From Armatimonadota bacterium (GTDB lineage: Bacteria; Armatimonadota; Armatimonadia; Armatimonadales; Armatimonadaceae), in NCBI GenBank assembly GCA_014381035.1, contig JACMIS010000894.1:1-14705 (forward strand): a stretch of 14,705 nucleotides of DNA, read 5' to 3'. The notes beneath the pieces were generated by a model. That model had not been told where the DNA came from, searched no databases, and saw nothing but the letters and a program-made list of their open reading frames with translations. The translations under genes and the position numbers were made by a program. Below are positions 1-6,610 of this stretch, piece after piece (the stretch's first letter is position 1; each line of letters starts with the position of its first letter).

Positions 1-1
1 A

Positions 2-979
2 ACAATCACCGCGTTCTGCGCGGCACTCTCTCTCTGTATTCTCGACGCGCCGGTCCAGGCGCAAACGCTCGGCGCGGAAATCGCCGCCGAATACTCGCTG
101 GTTGACCTGGGGACACCGGACGGTGTAGCAGCCAATTTTGGTGGCGTGACGCTTAAAGCGGGCGATATTAATACGCTCCTGCTTGGTGGTGGCGCGAACG
201 GTGGCGGTGGCAACGTCAACGAAGTGTCCGTCGTGCGCAGTCTCATCAACGGTCAGAACCGCATTACTGGATTTACCGGGACCGCGTCTGTGCTATCGAC
301 CGCTCCCAATATTGACGGTGGTTTGTTATATGCTCCCAACGGTGTCTTGATGTATACCGGGTACTCTAACAATATTCTGGGACAAATCGAACCCGGTAGC
401 AACACACCGGACAAGATCATCAACCTTTCCGCACTCGGCATCGCCTCGTCCACCGGGACGATCCAGATCATTCCGCAAGGGTTCGGGGCGAACAGTGGGA
501 AACTGCTCATCGCTTCCTATAACAGTGGGGACTACTACACCGCCGACCTGGTTCTGGACGGTAGTGGCACCTATGACCTCGCCAATGTATCGAGCTCGCT
601 CGTCAATCTTGGTGGCGGTCCCGAAGGCGTAGTGTATGTCCCTGGTGGCAGCCCACTTTTCGTCAACCCTTCCGTTCTGGTCTCGGAGTTTTCTTCGGGA
701 CGTGTTTCTGCTTACGAAGTAGACGCGCTCGGGATTCCGGTGCTGGCATCGCGACGCGATTTCATCACCGGGCTCAGTGGCGCGGAAGGGGCGACGATTG
801 ACACATCCACCGGCGACTTCCTGTTCTCGACCTTCGGTGGTGGAAACCGCGTGATCACGGTTCGTGGGTTCGCGGCTGCTCCCGTGACGGTGCCGGAAGC
901 GGGGAGCGGTTTGCTCGCACTTTTGCCGATGCTGGCAACGGGTGCGGTTGTTATCGCACGTCGGCGCAAATCCGCATAA
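2..979 (+). CDS. Secreted PEP-CTERM-type surface protein, 5' end missing
   Basis: The reading frame is open from base 2, so this is a partial gene of at least 325 residues. An internal GTG at 146 is not its start, because the sequence before it is protein-like. The first 20 in-window residues are a hydrophobic stretch ending in a signal-peptidase site (PVQA before QT). The C-terminus (in-window residues 297-325) has the PEP-CTERM layout: VPEA, a hydrophobic helix, then RRRK. In that family the signal directs exosortase processing and surface display. VPEA instead of VPEP is a mild variant. The middle is rich in Gly, Ser, Thr and Asn, with recurring short strands (for example SGKLLIASYNSGDYY and GGPEGVVYVPGG) that suggest a beta-propeller or beta-sandwich ectodomain. 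No catalytic motif was recognised. Export and anchoring are well supported; the function is unknown. Confidence 0.85.
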   Translation, partial: TITAFCAALSLCILDAPVQAQTLGAEIAAEYSLVDLGTPDGVAANFGGVTLKAGDINTLLLGGGANGGGGNVNEVSVVRSLINGQNRITGFTGTASVLSTAPNIDGGLLYAPNGVLMYTGYSNNILGQIEPGSNTPDKIINLSALGIASSTGTIQIIPQGFGANSGKLLIASYNSGDYYTADLVLDGSGTYDLANVSSSLVNLGGGPEGVVYVPGGSPLFVNPSVLVSEFSSGRVSAYEVDALGIPVLASRRDFITGLSGAEGATIDTSTGDFLFSTFGGGNRVITVRGFAAAPVTVPEAGSGLLALLPMLATGAVVIARRRKSA

Positions 980-996
980 AACGGTCTTTCCTAAGA

Positions 997-1040
997 TAGA
1001 AACGGCGCGAGCGGGAACATTTACGCGCGCGCCGGTTCTA
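997..1040 (+). terminator. Terminator-like hairpin after the PEP-CTERM gene
   Basis: Arms 997-1009 and 1028-1040 pair at 12 of 13 positions (one A-G mismatch) around an 18-nt loop, 17 nt after the stop codon. The stem is GC-rich at its inner end. No clear U-run follows (TATTTATG), so it is either a weak intrinsic terminator or a 3'-end stabilising structure. Confidence 0.5.
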
Positions 1041-1090
1041 TATTTATGTAACGCCCGGAAAAACTATTTTTACCGCGCCGGGGAAAAGGA

Positions 1091-1117
1091 TTGATTTACG
1101 GCAGGGCGTGGTATACT
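1091..1117 (+). promoter_or_regulatory. Candidate rho promoter (extended -10)
   Basis: TATACT at 1112-1117 is preceded by TG at 1109-1110, giving an extended -10 element. TTGATT at 1091-1096 is a plausible -35 with a short 15-nt spacer. A start near 1124 would give rho a leader of about 320 nt. It lies downstream of the hairpin at 997-1040, as expected for a separate transcription unit. Confidence 0.5.
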
Positions 1118-1123
1118 GAGTTT

Positions 1124-1447
1124 GAACCGCGTCCGACCCCGCCTCCCGGTGTATTTTTCCGTAAGACAAGTCGGACAACCTGACGCTATTCGTAACTTCG
1201 TCAACCGTTTCCGTTTTCACCCGGTCGGTTCGCCCCGGCAATTGTTTTTGCCCTTTTCCAGTCGTTATCCTGTTTGAATTTTGACAACGACACGACGGTC
1301 GCGCACTCCGCCTCCGCCGCCGGAGTCGCGTCGCCATCCTCCCAAAAGGTAGCCGCGTGATAGCCCGGAAGCGAAATAGAGATTTCGCACCAGCGAAAAT
1401 TTCGCATCACCAAGTAAGACAGAGTTTTACTTACCAAGGACGCTTGA
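1124..1447 (+). promoter_or_regulatory. Long 5' leader of rho
   Basis: About 320 nt without a convincing gene. Its middle (about 1195-1290) is visibly pyrimidine-rich and G-poor, which resembles the unstructured C-rich RNA that Rho binds. Small stems follow: ACTCCG/CGGAGT at 1305-1310 and 1321-1326, TTTCGC/GCGAAA at 1383-1388 and 1393-1398 with an ACCA loop, and GTAAG/CTTAC at 1414-1418 and 1430-1434 just before the ribosome site. AAGGA at 1436-1440, 7 nt before the ATG, is the best Shine-Dalgarno sequence in the window. Rho autoregulation through its leader is known in E. coli; applying it here is inference. Confidence 0.45.
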
Positions 1448-3220
1448 ATGGAACCTACAGAAAATACCACCGGGGAAGTATCCCCCGCTCTTTCGGACGG
1501 TGAATCCACCGAAACCACTACACCGCGCCGTCGTCGAAGTACCGCCGCCGCCGCTACTGCCGCTGTTGCGGCGACCAGCACCGAAACACCTGCGCCTGTC
1601 TCCGCCCGTACTCCCCGTGCCACGCGTGCCACCAGTGCGACCAGCGGCACCCGGGCACGTCGCACTCGCACCACGGCAGCCGAGTCTACCGTGACCGCGG
1701 AAGAGTTAGATGCCGAAGCGGCACTGCCCGCCGACTTCGGGCGAAACGCCTCGCCGACGACGCCCCTTGTTATCCCGGGCTTGAACGATATCCCGATGAC
1801 GCCGGTCGCCCCGTCGGGCAACGGACCGGTCCTGCCCGCCGTCGCCAACCGGGTTGGGTACGAAATGCGCCCCCCGCGTGCCGGTTTCCGTGACCGGAAT
1901 AGCGGCAACAGCAACGACGACGATAACAGCAATAATCGCCGTGGCAACAATAACAACAATAATCGTGGGCAACGTGGACGACAGCAGAACTATGTACGCG
2001 GCGAGGATCTGGAACGTTTGGATGAAGGCGAGGAACAGTTCATCGGACAGGGCGTTCTGGAAATCACCGGCGAGGGCTTCGGCTTCCTGCGACACAACAA
2101 CTTCAGCGCGAACGGCGAGGATATTTACGTCTCGCAAACCCAGATCAAACGCTTCGGTTTGAAAACCGGCGACAATGTCATGGGGCAGATCCGCCCGCCT
2201 AAAGAATCAGAAAAGTTCTTCGGACTGCTCCGCGTCGAACAAGTCAACGGCGTCGATCCCGAAGTCGCCCGTAACCGCCCCCAGTTCGACGAATTAGTCC
2301 CGATCTATCCGAACGACCGCTTGATGCTGGAAACCGACCAGAAGAATATCGCGGCGCGGTTCGTGGACCTGATCGCCCCGATTGGCAAGGGACAGCGCGG
2401 GCTGGTCGTTGCGCCGCCCAAAGCTGGTAAAACGATCCTGCTCAAGATGATCGCCAACAGCATTGCGGTAAACCACCCCGACATCGCGCTGATGGTGCTC
2501 CTGATCGATGAGCGACCGGAAGAAGTGACCGACATCAAACGCTCCGTCAAGGGCGAGGTGATCGCGTCCACGTTCGATGAGCCGCCGGAGAACCATATGC
2601 GCGTCGCCGACATGATGCTGGAAAAAGCCAAGCGTCTGGTCGAGTTGGGGCGCGACGTGGTACTACTTCTGGACTCGATCACGCGGTTCGCCCGTGCCTC
2701 GAACCTGACCGTGACTCCCTCGGGGCGGACACTGCAAGGTGGTCTCGACCCGGCGGCCATCTATCGTCCGAAGCGGTTCTTCGGCGCGGCGCGGAACATC
2801 GAGAACGGCGGCTCGCTGACGATCATCGCGACCGCTCTCGTGGAAACCGGGTCGCGCATGGACGACATCATTTTCGAGGAGTTCAAGGGTACCGGTAACA
2901 TGGAACTCAAACTCGACCGTGGGCTTGCCGAGCAACGCATCTATCCGGCGATTGACATCAAATCCTCCGGGACGCGGCACGACGAATTGTTGTATCCGGA
3001 TGTCGAACTGAAGAAGATCTGGCAACTGCACCGCGTTCTCGCGGGTCTCGGTACCAAGGAATCCACTGAACTATTGATTGACCGTCTGGAAAAAACGCCG
3101 TCGAACAAGGAGTTCCTCGGCATGGTCGGTCGTGCTCCGGCGGCAGGCGGTGCGGCGGCACAAACCCAGAACGCGGGGAGCGGGGGCACCGGAAGCGCGT
3201 CCACGCAGGAGAACCATTAG
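1448..3220 (+). CDS. rho: Transcription termination factor Rho
   Basis: ATP-dependent RNA helicase that binds C-rich nascent RNA and ends transcription, acting as a hexameric ring in the cytoplasm. The 590 residues exceed the roughly 420 of E. coli Rho because of a low-complexity N-terminus: Ala/Thr/Arg-rich to about residue 75, then an Asn/Arg/Gly/Asp-rich stretch at 151-180. The helical Rho_N subdomain is not recognisable. The cold-shock-like RNA-binding domain spans about 197-268 ([20 protein letters not shown]). The ATPase core carries [13 protein letters not shown] (Walker A, 322-329), DVVLLLD (Walker B, 403-409), the [11 protein letters not shown] segment (440-450) and [11 protein letters not shown] (471-481). 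All the core motifs are intact, so it should be active. A Gly/Ala/Ser-rich tail follows residue 560. The ATG is fixed by AAGGA 7 nt upstream. It has its own leader and a separate promoter. Confidence 0.98.
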   Translation: MEPTENTTGEVSPALSDGESTETTTPRRRRSTAAAATAAVAATSTETPAPVSARTPRATRATSATSGTRARRTRTTAAESTVTAEELDAEAALPADFGRNASPTTPLVIPGLNDIPMTPVAPSGNGPVLPAVANRVGYEMRPPRAGFRDRNSGNSNDDDNSNNRRGNNNNNNRGQRGRQQNYVRGEDLERLDEGEEQFIGQGVLEITGEGFGFLRHNNFSANGEDIYVSQTQIKRFGLKTGDNVMGQIRPPKESEKFFGLLRVEQVNGVDPEVARNRPQFDELVPIYPNDRLMLETDQKNIAARFVDLIAPIGKGQRGLVVAPPKAGKTILLKMIANSIAVNHPDIALMVLLIDERPEEVTDIKRSVKGEVIASTFDEPPENHMRVADMMLEKAKRLVELGRDVVLLLDSITRFARASNLTVTPSGRTLQGGLDPAAIYRPKRFFGAARNIENGGSLTIIATALVETGSRMDDIIFEEFKGTGNMELKLDRGLAEQRIYPAIDIKSSGTRHDELLYPDVELKKIWQLHRVLAGLGTKESTELLIDRLEKTPSNKEFLGMVGRAPAAGGAAAQTQNAGSGGTGSASTQENH

Positions 3221-3250
3221 CTTCTGCTCTGCGTATAACATAGAGTAAAT

Positions 3251-3273
3251 CAAACGGTTGTTGCGCCCGTTTG
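3251..3273 (+). terminator. Small hairpin after rho
   Basis: CAAACGG (3251-3257) pairs perfectly with CCGTTTG (3267-3273) around a 9-nt loop, 30 nt after the rho stop codon. The following bases (TTCGCACCGCTTTT) include a short T-run only 11 nt away, so intrinsic termination is possible but weak. Confidence 0.35.
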
Positions 3274-3327
3274 TTCGCACCGCTTTTATCCGGCGGCGCG
3301 GCGGCGGGCGTTGCCCTTTTTAGAGGG

Positions 3328-3333
3328 TATAAT
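3328..3333 (+). promoter_or_regulatory. Candidate -10 box for the BFN-domain gene
   Basis: A perfect TATAAT lies 33 nt before the ATG at 3367. No good -35 hexamer is found 16-18 nt upstream, and TTGCCC at 3311-3316 is too close. The predicted transcript would have a leader of about 27 nt with no clear Shine-Dalgarno sequence. Confidence 0.4.
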
Positions 3334-3366
3334 CGTTGTTAGAAAAGAAAGCGACACACACGAACC

Positions 3367-3954
3367 ATGGCGGACGATTTGCGTGATTTATTTAAAAACT
3401 GGTCGCCGTATGATGACAAGCGAGGCGGCGGTTCCGAGTCCGAGGAAGTCGGACGCCGCGCCGATCCCGATAGCAACCCGTACGAAACGTCGGCGGAGAC
3501 GGAGAACCGTGTACGACGGACGCTGAACGAAAAAGAGGTCAAGGTGATGGGCATCTGGGGCGCGACCGACCCGGAAAACCCGAACGGACCCTATAAGCAG
3601 ACGTTCGTCCTGTTGCGTGATAACCGGGGGCGCAAGGCTCCGATCTTTATCGGACCGTTTGAAACGCTGGCGATTCAGATGGCTCTCGAAGGACCGAACC
3701 CGGAACGCCCGATGACACATGATCTGCTCCGCATCGCTATCGAGCGATTAGGGGGCAAGATCGAGCGGGTGACGATCGACGACCTGTGGCAGGGAACGTT
3801 CTATAGCAAGATCACGATCACTCAGGGTGACAAGACCACGATGGACATTGACGCCCGTCCGTCGGACGCAATCGCCCTCGCGCTCCGCTTCCGCGCTCCG
3901 ATCTATATGGCGGAAAACGTCATCGAGGACGCCAACCGGGACGAGGAGTTTTAG
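3367..3954 (+). CDS. Bifunctional nuclease (BFN/DUF151) family protein
   Basis: 195 residues. The N-terminal 50 are polar, acidic and probably disordered (GGGSESEEVGRR). The BFN/DUF151 domain runs from about 55 to 188 and shows the family's signature segments: RKAPIFIGPFETLAIQMALEG (residues 89-109, shortened here), RPMTHDLL (114-121), and DARPSDAIALALR (162-174). The family has a solved fold from Thermotoga, and plant members have been described as having both RNase and DNase activity. The bacterial role is poorly defined. No signal peptide or membrane helix is seen, so it is cytoplasmic. The ATG at 3367 has no Shine-Dalgarno sequence, but translation upstream of it offers nothing protein-like. 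It sits alone between rho and a strong hairpin that begins on its stop codon. Family assignment is firm; the biochemical activity is inferred. Confidence 0.9.
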   Translation: MADDLRDLFKNWSPYDDKRGGGSESEEVGRRADPDSNPYETSAETENRVRRTLNEKEVKVMGIWGATDPENPNGPYKQTFVLLRDNRGRKAPIFIGPFETLAIQMALEGPNPERPMTHDLLRIAIERLGGKIERVTIDDLWQGTFYSKITITQGDKTTMDIDARPSDAIALALRFRAPIYMAENVIEDANRDEEF

Positions 3955-4037
3955 GTTGGGTGATTGCTTTGTTAGATGGTTGGGTGAATGCGTCGGACGG
4001 AGTACACCCAACCATCTAACAAAGCAATCACCCAACC
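3954..4037 (+). repeat. Perfect 33-bp inverted repeat (long hairpin)
   Basis: Arm 3954-3986 is the exact reverse complement of arm 4005-4037, with an 18-nt spacer (3987-4004). The left arm begins on the final G of the TAG stop codon of the BFN gene. Each arm contains GGTTGGGTG (or its complement) twice, 24 bp apart. A third, shortened copy of the arm sequence (CACCCAACAAAGCAAT, 4037-4052) follows and contains the start codon of the next gene. The RNA would form a very stable hairpin with no U-run behind it. It could block 3'-exonucleases, terminate transcription, or be a remnant of a small mobile repeat. Confidence 0.95.
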
Positions 4038-4050
4038 ACCCAACAAAGCA

Positions 4051-4308
4051 ATGGCGCAAGCAATCAAAATCAGTCTAATAACCGCCGTCTGGTACGGCGC
4101 ACTGGCGGCGCTGCTCATCTATGTTATTGCGCCGTGGCTACATACCGGCGTCGGTTACAATCTTCAGGACGGCGTGACGCTTCCTATGTATCAGAAGCGT
4201 GCGTTAACCTCCGCCGCGATTGGGTACCCCTTGCTCTGCGCGGTTTTGATTTTCGGAAACGCCTATCGCCGCAAGAACGCCGCGCAAACCGAACCCGTTT
4301 CGCGGTAA
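4051..4308 (+). CDS. Small two-helix membrane protein, unknown function
   Basis: 85 residues from the ATG at 4051. Two hydrophobic helices are visible: about 8-30 (SLITAVWYGALAALLIYVI) and about 51-71 (ALTSAAIGYPLLCAVLIFG), each followed by a polar loop. The C-terminus is basic (YRRKN). An in-frame ATG at 3988 would add 21 residues, but those are encoded by the inverted repeat (repeated TQPxNKA), so the later start is preferred. No Shine-Dalgarno sequence precedes it. It ends 9 nt before the WD40 gene, so the two are probably co-expressed. I recognise no family; a membrane partner for the WD40 protein is only a guess from position. Confidence 0.7.
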   Translation: MAQAIKISLITAVWYGALAALLIYVIAPWLHTGVGYNLQDGVTLPMYQKRALTSAAIGYPLLCAVLIFGNAYRRKNAAQTEPVSR

Positions 4309-4311
4309 AAT
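4306..4311 (+). promoter_or_regulatory. Possible -10 box for leaderless WD40 mRNA
   Basis: TAAAAT, 5 of 6 to consensus, overlaps the stop codon of the small membrane protein and ends 6 nt before the ATG at 4318. That spacing would put the transcript start at or next to the ATG. No -35 was identified and no Shine-Dalgarno sequence exists. Weak evidence on its own. Confidence 0.25.
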
Positions 4312-4317
4312 TTGGCT

Positions 4318-5499
4318 ATGCCTCGCATTCCTCGAAATGATTACGACTACGCCGCCCGCCCGCGTCGCAAGATAGACCCCGCGCTTATCGTCACTCTGCT
4401 CATCGGGTGCGTCGCCGGAGGTTTTGTTGTTCGTTATGCCGCGAAAACAATCCCGAACCGCGCTGTCGGCGGGCTTGCGGCATCTATCGCGGGCGATGCG
4501 AAGGTGGTCGAAACCCCGACACATACGCTGGAAGCCGTCGGCGATGTGCGTGGCGTCGGCTTTTCCAGCGACGGTGCCGGTGTATTCGTCGGCGACCGGG
4601 ACGGGTTGACCTTGCGCGACGCCAAATCCGGCAAAATCATTCGCACCTACGACACCGAAGGAAATGGGGTTCGCGCTCTCGCCGTGTCACCGGCAGGGCA
4701 AGCCGTCGCCGCCGCATTGTCATATTCAGGCGAGGTGCGTTTCTATGGTGCTGACGACCCCAAATCACTCCTCTCCTTCAAAAGTGCAGCCGATCAGGAG
4801 CAACAGGCGGTGGCATTTTCTCCCGATGGTACCAGTGTGGCGAGCGGCGGTTTCGATAAAACCGTGCGCATCTGGAGTGCGGGGGAGGGCACCAGGAATG
4901 GCAGCAAGCAGGGCGCGGTATTCGACACGACCAAAAAAACCGGGAGTGGCAGTAAACTACTGGCGGCATCGGTCAAAGTCGCCGATTCCGTGAGTGCGGT
5001 CGCCTTTTCGCCGGACGGCAAAACGGTTGCCGTCGCAACCGGTCCGAAAGCGACCCTCTACGACGCCAAAACCGCCAAACCGGGTCAGACGTTCTTCGCC
5101 GATAAGGAGACTGTCACCGCCGTCGCGTTCACGCCGGATGGGAAAACCGTTGCCGTCGGCGCGTCCGGCGGTTCTGTGCTTCTGTATGAGACCGTGACCG
5201 GGCGGAAAACAATGACTATCGCGGGTGCGAACGATACCGGCGCGAACGCCAACGCGTTCGGTTTTCGTCCGCCGTCAGGAAACGGTGCTTCGGCACTCCG
5301 GTTCGCGCCGGACGGCAAAACGCTCTACATCGTTCAAAAATCGGGGATATTGCAGGTGAGTGAAGTTCTTACCGGGAAAGCGGTAAAACTCTATGCGGAG
5401 CAAGACACCGCGTCCGCCTTATCCCTCGATATATCGCCCGACAAGAAGCAAGCCGTCGTCGGCTATTCGGACGGTACGGTGCGCGTCTGGGATCTGTAG
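4318..5499 (+). CDS. Membrane-anchored WD40 beta-propeller protein
   Basis: 393 residues. A basic N-terminal segment (RPRRK) precedes one transmembrane helix at about 21-39 (PALIVTLLIGCVAGGFVV), and the rest lies on one side of the membrane, probably outside by the positive-inside rule. The rest is a propeller of about seven WD40-like blades. Their inner strands read VRGVGFSSDG, VRALAVSPAG, QQAVAFSPDG, VSAVAFSPDG, VTAVAFTPDG, ASALRFAPDG and LSLDISPDKK, and the last blade ends in VRVWDL. Seven blades make one closed ring, so the protein looks complete. WD40 rings usually serve as binding scaffolds, and no catalytic motif is present. A TTG at 4312 is an alternative start that would add two residues. 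The gene follows the small membrane protein by 9 nt. The binding partner is unknown. Confidence 0.9.
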   Translation: MPRIPRNDYDYAARPRRKIDPALIVTLLIGCVAGGFVVRYAAKTIPNRAVGGLAASIAGDAKVVETPTHTLEAVGDVRGVGFSSDGAGVFVGDRDGLTLRDAKSGKIIRTYDTEGNGVRALAVSPAGQAVAAALSYSGEVRFYGADDPKSLLSFKSAADQEQQAVAFSPDGTSVASGGFDKTVRIWSAGEGTRNGSKQGAVFDTTKKTGSGSKLLAASVKVADSVSAVAFSPDGKTVAVATGPKATLYDAKTAKPGQTFFADKETVTAVAFTPDGKTVAVGASGGSVLLYETVTGRKTMTIAGANDTGANANAFGFRPPSGNGASALRFAPDGKTLYIVQKSGILQVSEVLTGKAVKLYAEQDTASALSLDISPDKKQAVVGYSDGTVRVWDL

Positions 5500-5573
5500 T
5501 GCAACGACATGTTTGCGGGCAGTATATTTATGAGCGATTGCAATGGGAACAAGCGTCGTGCGACCAACTTCAG

Positions 5574-5618
5574 TTGTCACAATTCTACCCGTCCTATAAC
5601 TTCTACCCGTCCTATAAT
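5574..5618 (+). promoter_or_regulatory. Promoter region of the nucleoside hydrolase gene, duplicated -10
   Basis: A perfect TATAAT (5613-5618) ends 8 nt before the ATG at 5627, so a transcript would start at about the ATG and be leaderless. A second -10-like TATAAC lies one 18-bp repeat unit upstream (5595-5600), with TTGTCA at 5574-5579 as a possible -35 (15-nt spacer). An imperfect dyad (GACCAACT/AGTTGTC, 5562-5578) overlaps that -35 and could be an operator. No Shine-Dalgarno sequence is present. Confidence 0.45.
5583..5617 (+). repeat. 18-bp tandem repeat in the promoter
   Basis: TTCTACCCGTCCTATAA occurs at 5583-5599 and again at 5601-5617, a perfect 17-nt match with an 18-bp period. Each copy ends in a -10-like element. 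It looks like a local duplication of a promoter element or a regulator site. Confidence 0.9.
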
Positions 5619-5626
5619 TTAGCAAT

Positions 5627-6541
5627 ATGAACACCATTCCTGTACTTTTCGACACCGACATCGGCAACGACATTGATGACGCCGTCGCCCTCGCCTATCT
5701 ACTCAATGAACCGCGCTGTGAACTGCTCGGCGTTTCCACCGTCAGCGGGGACACCGCGAAACGCGCCGCCTTAGCCGACGCCGTCTGCCGCGCCGCCGGA
5801 CGCACCGATGTTCCTATTTATGCGGGATTGACTGGACCGCTTTTGCACGGGCGCGGGCAACCGGAAGTGCCGCAATACGCGGTACTCGAAGGCACCGAGC
5901 ACCGGACTGACTTCGGCAGACCGTCCGACGCTGTGCTGTTCTTGCGCGATACCATTCGTGCCCGCCCTCATGAGATCACCCTCCTTGCGGTCGGCTCGAT
6001 GACCAATGTCGCGGCACTGTTCGCGCTGGACCCGGAGATTCCTGCCTTGCTTAAACGCATCGTGCTGATGTGCGGCGTGTTTACCGGCGGCTTGCCGAAT
6101 CACGGACCGGGTTCGCGGGAGTGGAACGCGTTACTGGACCCCATCGCTACCGCAATCGCATTCCGTCACGCGGTGCCGGGTTCGCTTCTATCGGTCGGAT
6201 TGGACGTTACGGAGCAATGCACCATGCCGAAAGAGGAATGCCGCGAACGCTTTACACAGGCGGGCGGTGCGCTGGCGTTCGTGCTAAAAATGGCGGAAGT
6301 CTGGTTCGAGCATGCGTCGCGAATCACGTTCCACGATCCTCTTGCCGCAACCCTGATCTTTGACGAAACCATCTGCACAAACGAACGGGGCAATGTTTCC
6401 GTCTGGACCAACGATGACCCGCTCCACGGTCTCACCCGCTGGACAAAAGACACGAATGGTCAACACGAAATTGCCGTCGCCGTAAACAGCGAACGTTTCT
6501 TTGAGCGGTACTTCGCCGTGACCGGAGGAGTGACGGTATAA
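5627..6541 (+). CDS. Inosine-uridine-type nucleoside hydrolase
   Basis: 304 residues, the normal length for the family. These enzymes use a calcium-bound water to split the N-glycosidic bond of ribonucleosides, giving ribose and a free base. The N-terminal calcium motif is DTDIGNDIDD (residues 9-18). Further family segments are GSMTNVAALF (123-132), EWNALLDPIA (165-174) and HDPLAA (236-241), whose His-Asp pair contributes to the active site and metal site. No signal peptide is seen, so it is probably cytoplasmic and involved in nucleoside salvage. Base preference cannot be read from the sequence. The ATG lies directly behind a -10 box, suggesting a leaderless mRNA. It is followed by a 14-bp hairpin and the E2-like gene. 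Family call is firm. Confidence 0.93.
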   Translation: MNTIPVLFDTDIGNDIDDAVALAYLLNEPRCELLGVSTVSGDTAKRAALADAVCRAAGRTDVPIYAGLTGPLLHGRGQPEVPQYAVLEGTEHRTDFGRPSDAVLFLRDTIRARPHEITLLAVGSMTNVAALFALDPEIPALLKRIVLMCGVFTGGLPNHGPGSREWNALLDPIATAIAFRHAVPGSLLSVGLDVTEQCTMPKEECRERFTQAGGALAFVLKMAEVWFEHASRITFHDPLAATLIFDETICTNERGNVSVWTNDDPLHGLTRWTKDTNGQHEIAVAVNSERFFERYFAVTGGVTV

Positions 6542-6563
6542 CGCCGAACCAGATCGATGTTTC

Positions 6564-6597
6564 TGTCCTCCGCGGACGGTGCGGTCCGCGGAGGACA
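6564..6597 (+). terminator. Perfect 14-bp GC-rich hairpin between genes
   Basis: TGTCCTCCGCGGAC (6564-6577) pairs perfectly with 6584-6597 around the loop GGTGCG, 22 nt after the nucleoside hydrolase stop. What follows is A-rich rather than U-rich, so it is not a classic intrinsic terminator on this strand. The right arm contains GGAGG (6590-6594), a strong Shine-Dalgarno-like word, but 16 nt before the ATG at 6611 and locked in the stem. It may end the upstream mRNA or control the downstream one. Confidence 0.6.
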
Positions 6598-6610
6598 AAA
6601 AAGAAAGAAA

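Noticed and set aside
146..148. GTG at 146 as the start of the PEP-CTERM protein
   Set aside because: The frame is open to the left edge and encodes a signal peptide with a cleavage site before this codon, so the true start is outside the window.
1281..1286. TTGACA as a second rho promoter -35
   Set aside because: No -10-like hexamer is found 15-19 nt downstream (the region reads GCGCACTCCG).
1201..1959. Minus-strand open frame of 252 codons across the rho leader
   Set aside because: Its Leu/Arg/Ala/Val-rich translation is the reverse of the rho low-complexity region; there is no promoter or start signal on that strand.
3988..4050. Upstream ATG extension of the small membrane protein
   Set aside because: The extra 21 residues are encoded by the inverted repeat and read as repeated TQPxNKA; the hydrophobic protein starts naturally at 4051.
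5509..5622. 37-codon small frame before the nucleoside hydrolase gene
   Set aside because: It has no ribosome site, its end is encoded by the 18-bp promoter repeat, and its composition is not protein-like.
6557..6610. Upstream ATG extension of the E2-like protein
   Set aside because: It would translate the 14-bp hairpin and a Lys/Arg run; the start has no ribosome site and the lipoyl-like domain starts after the ATG at 6611.
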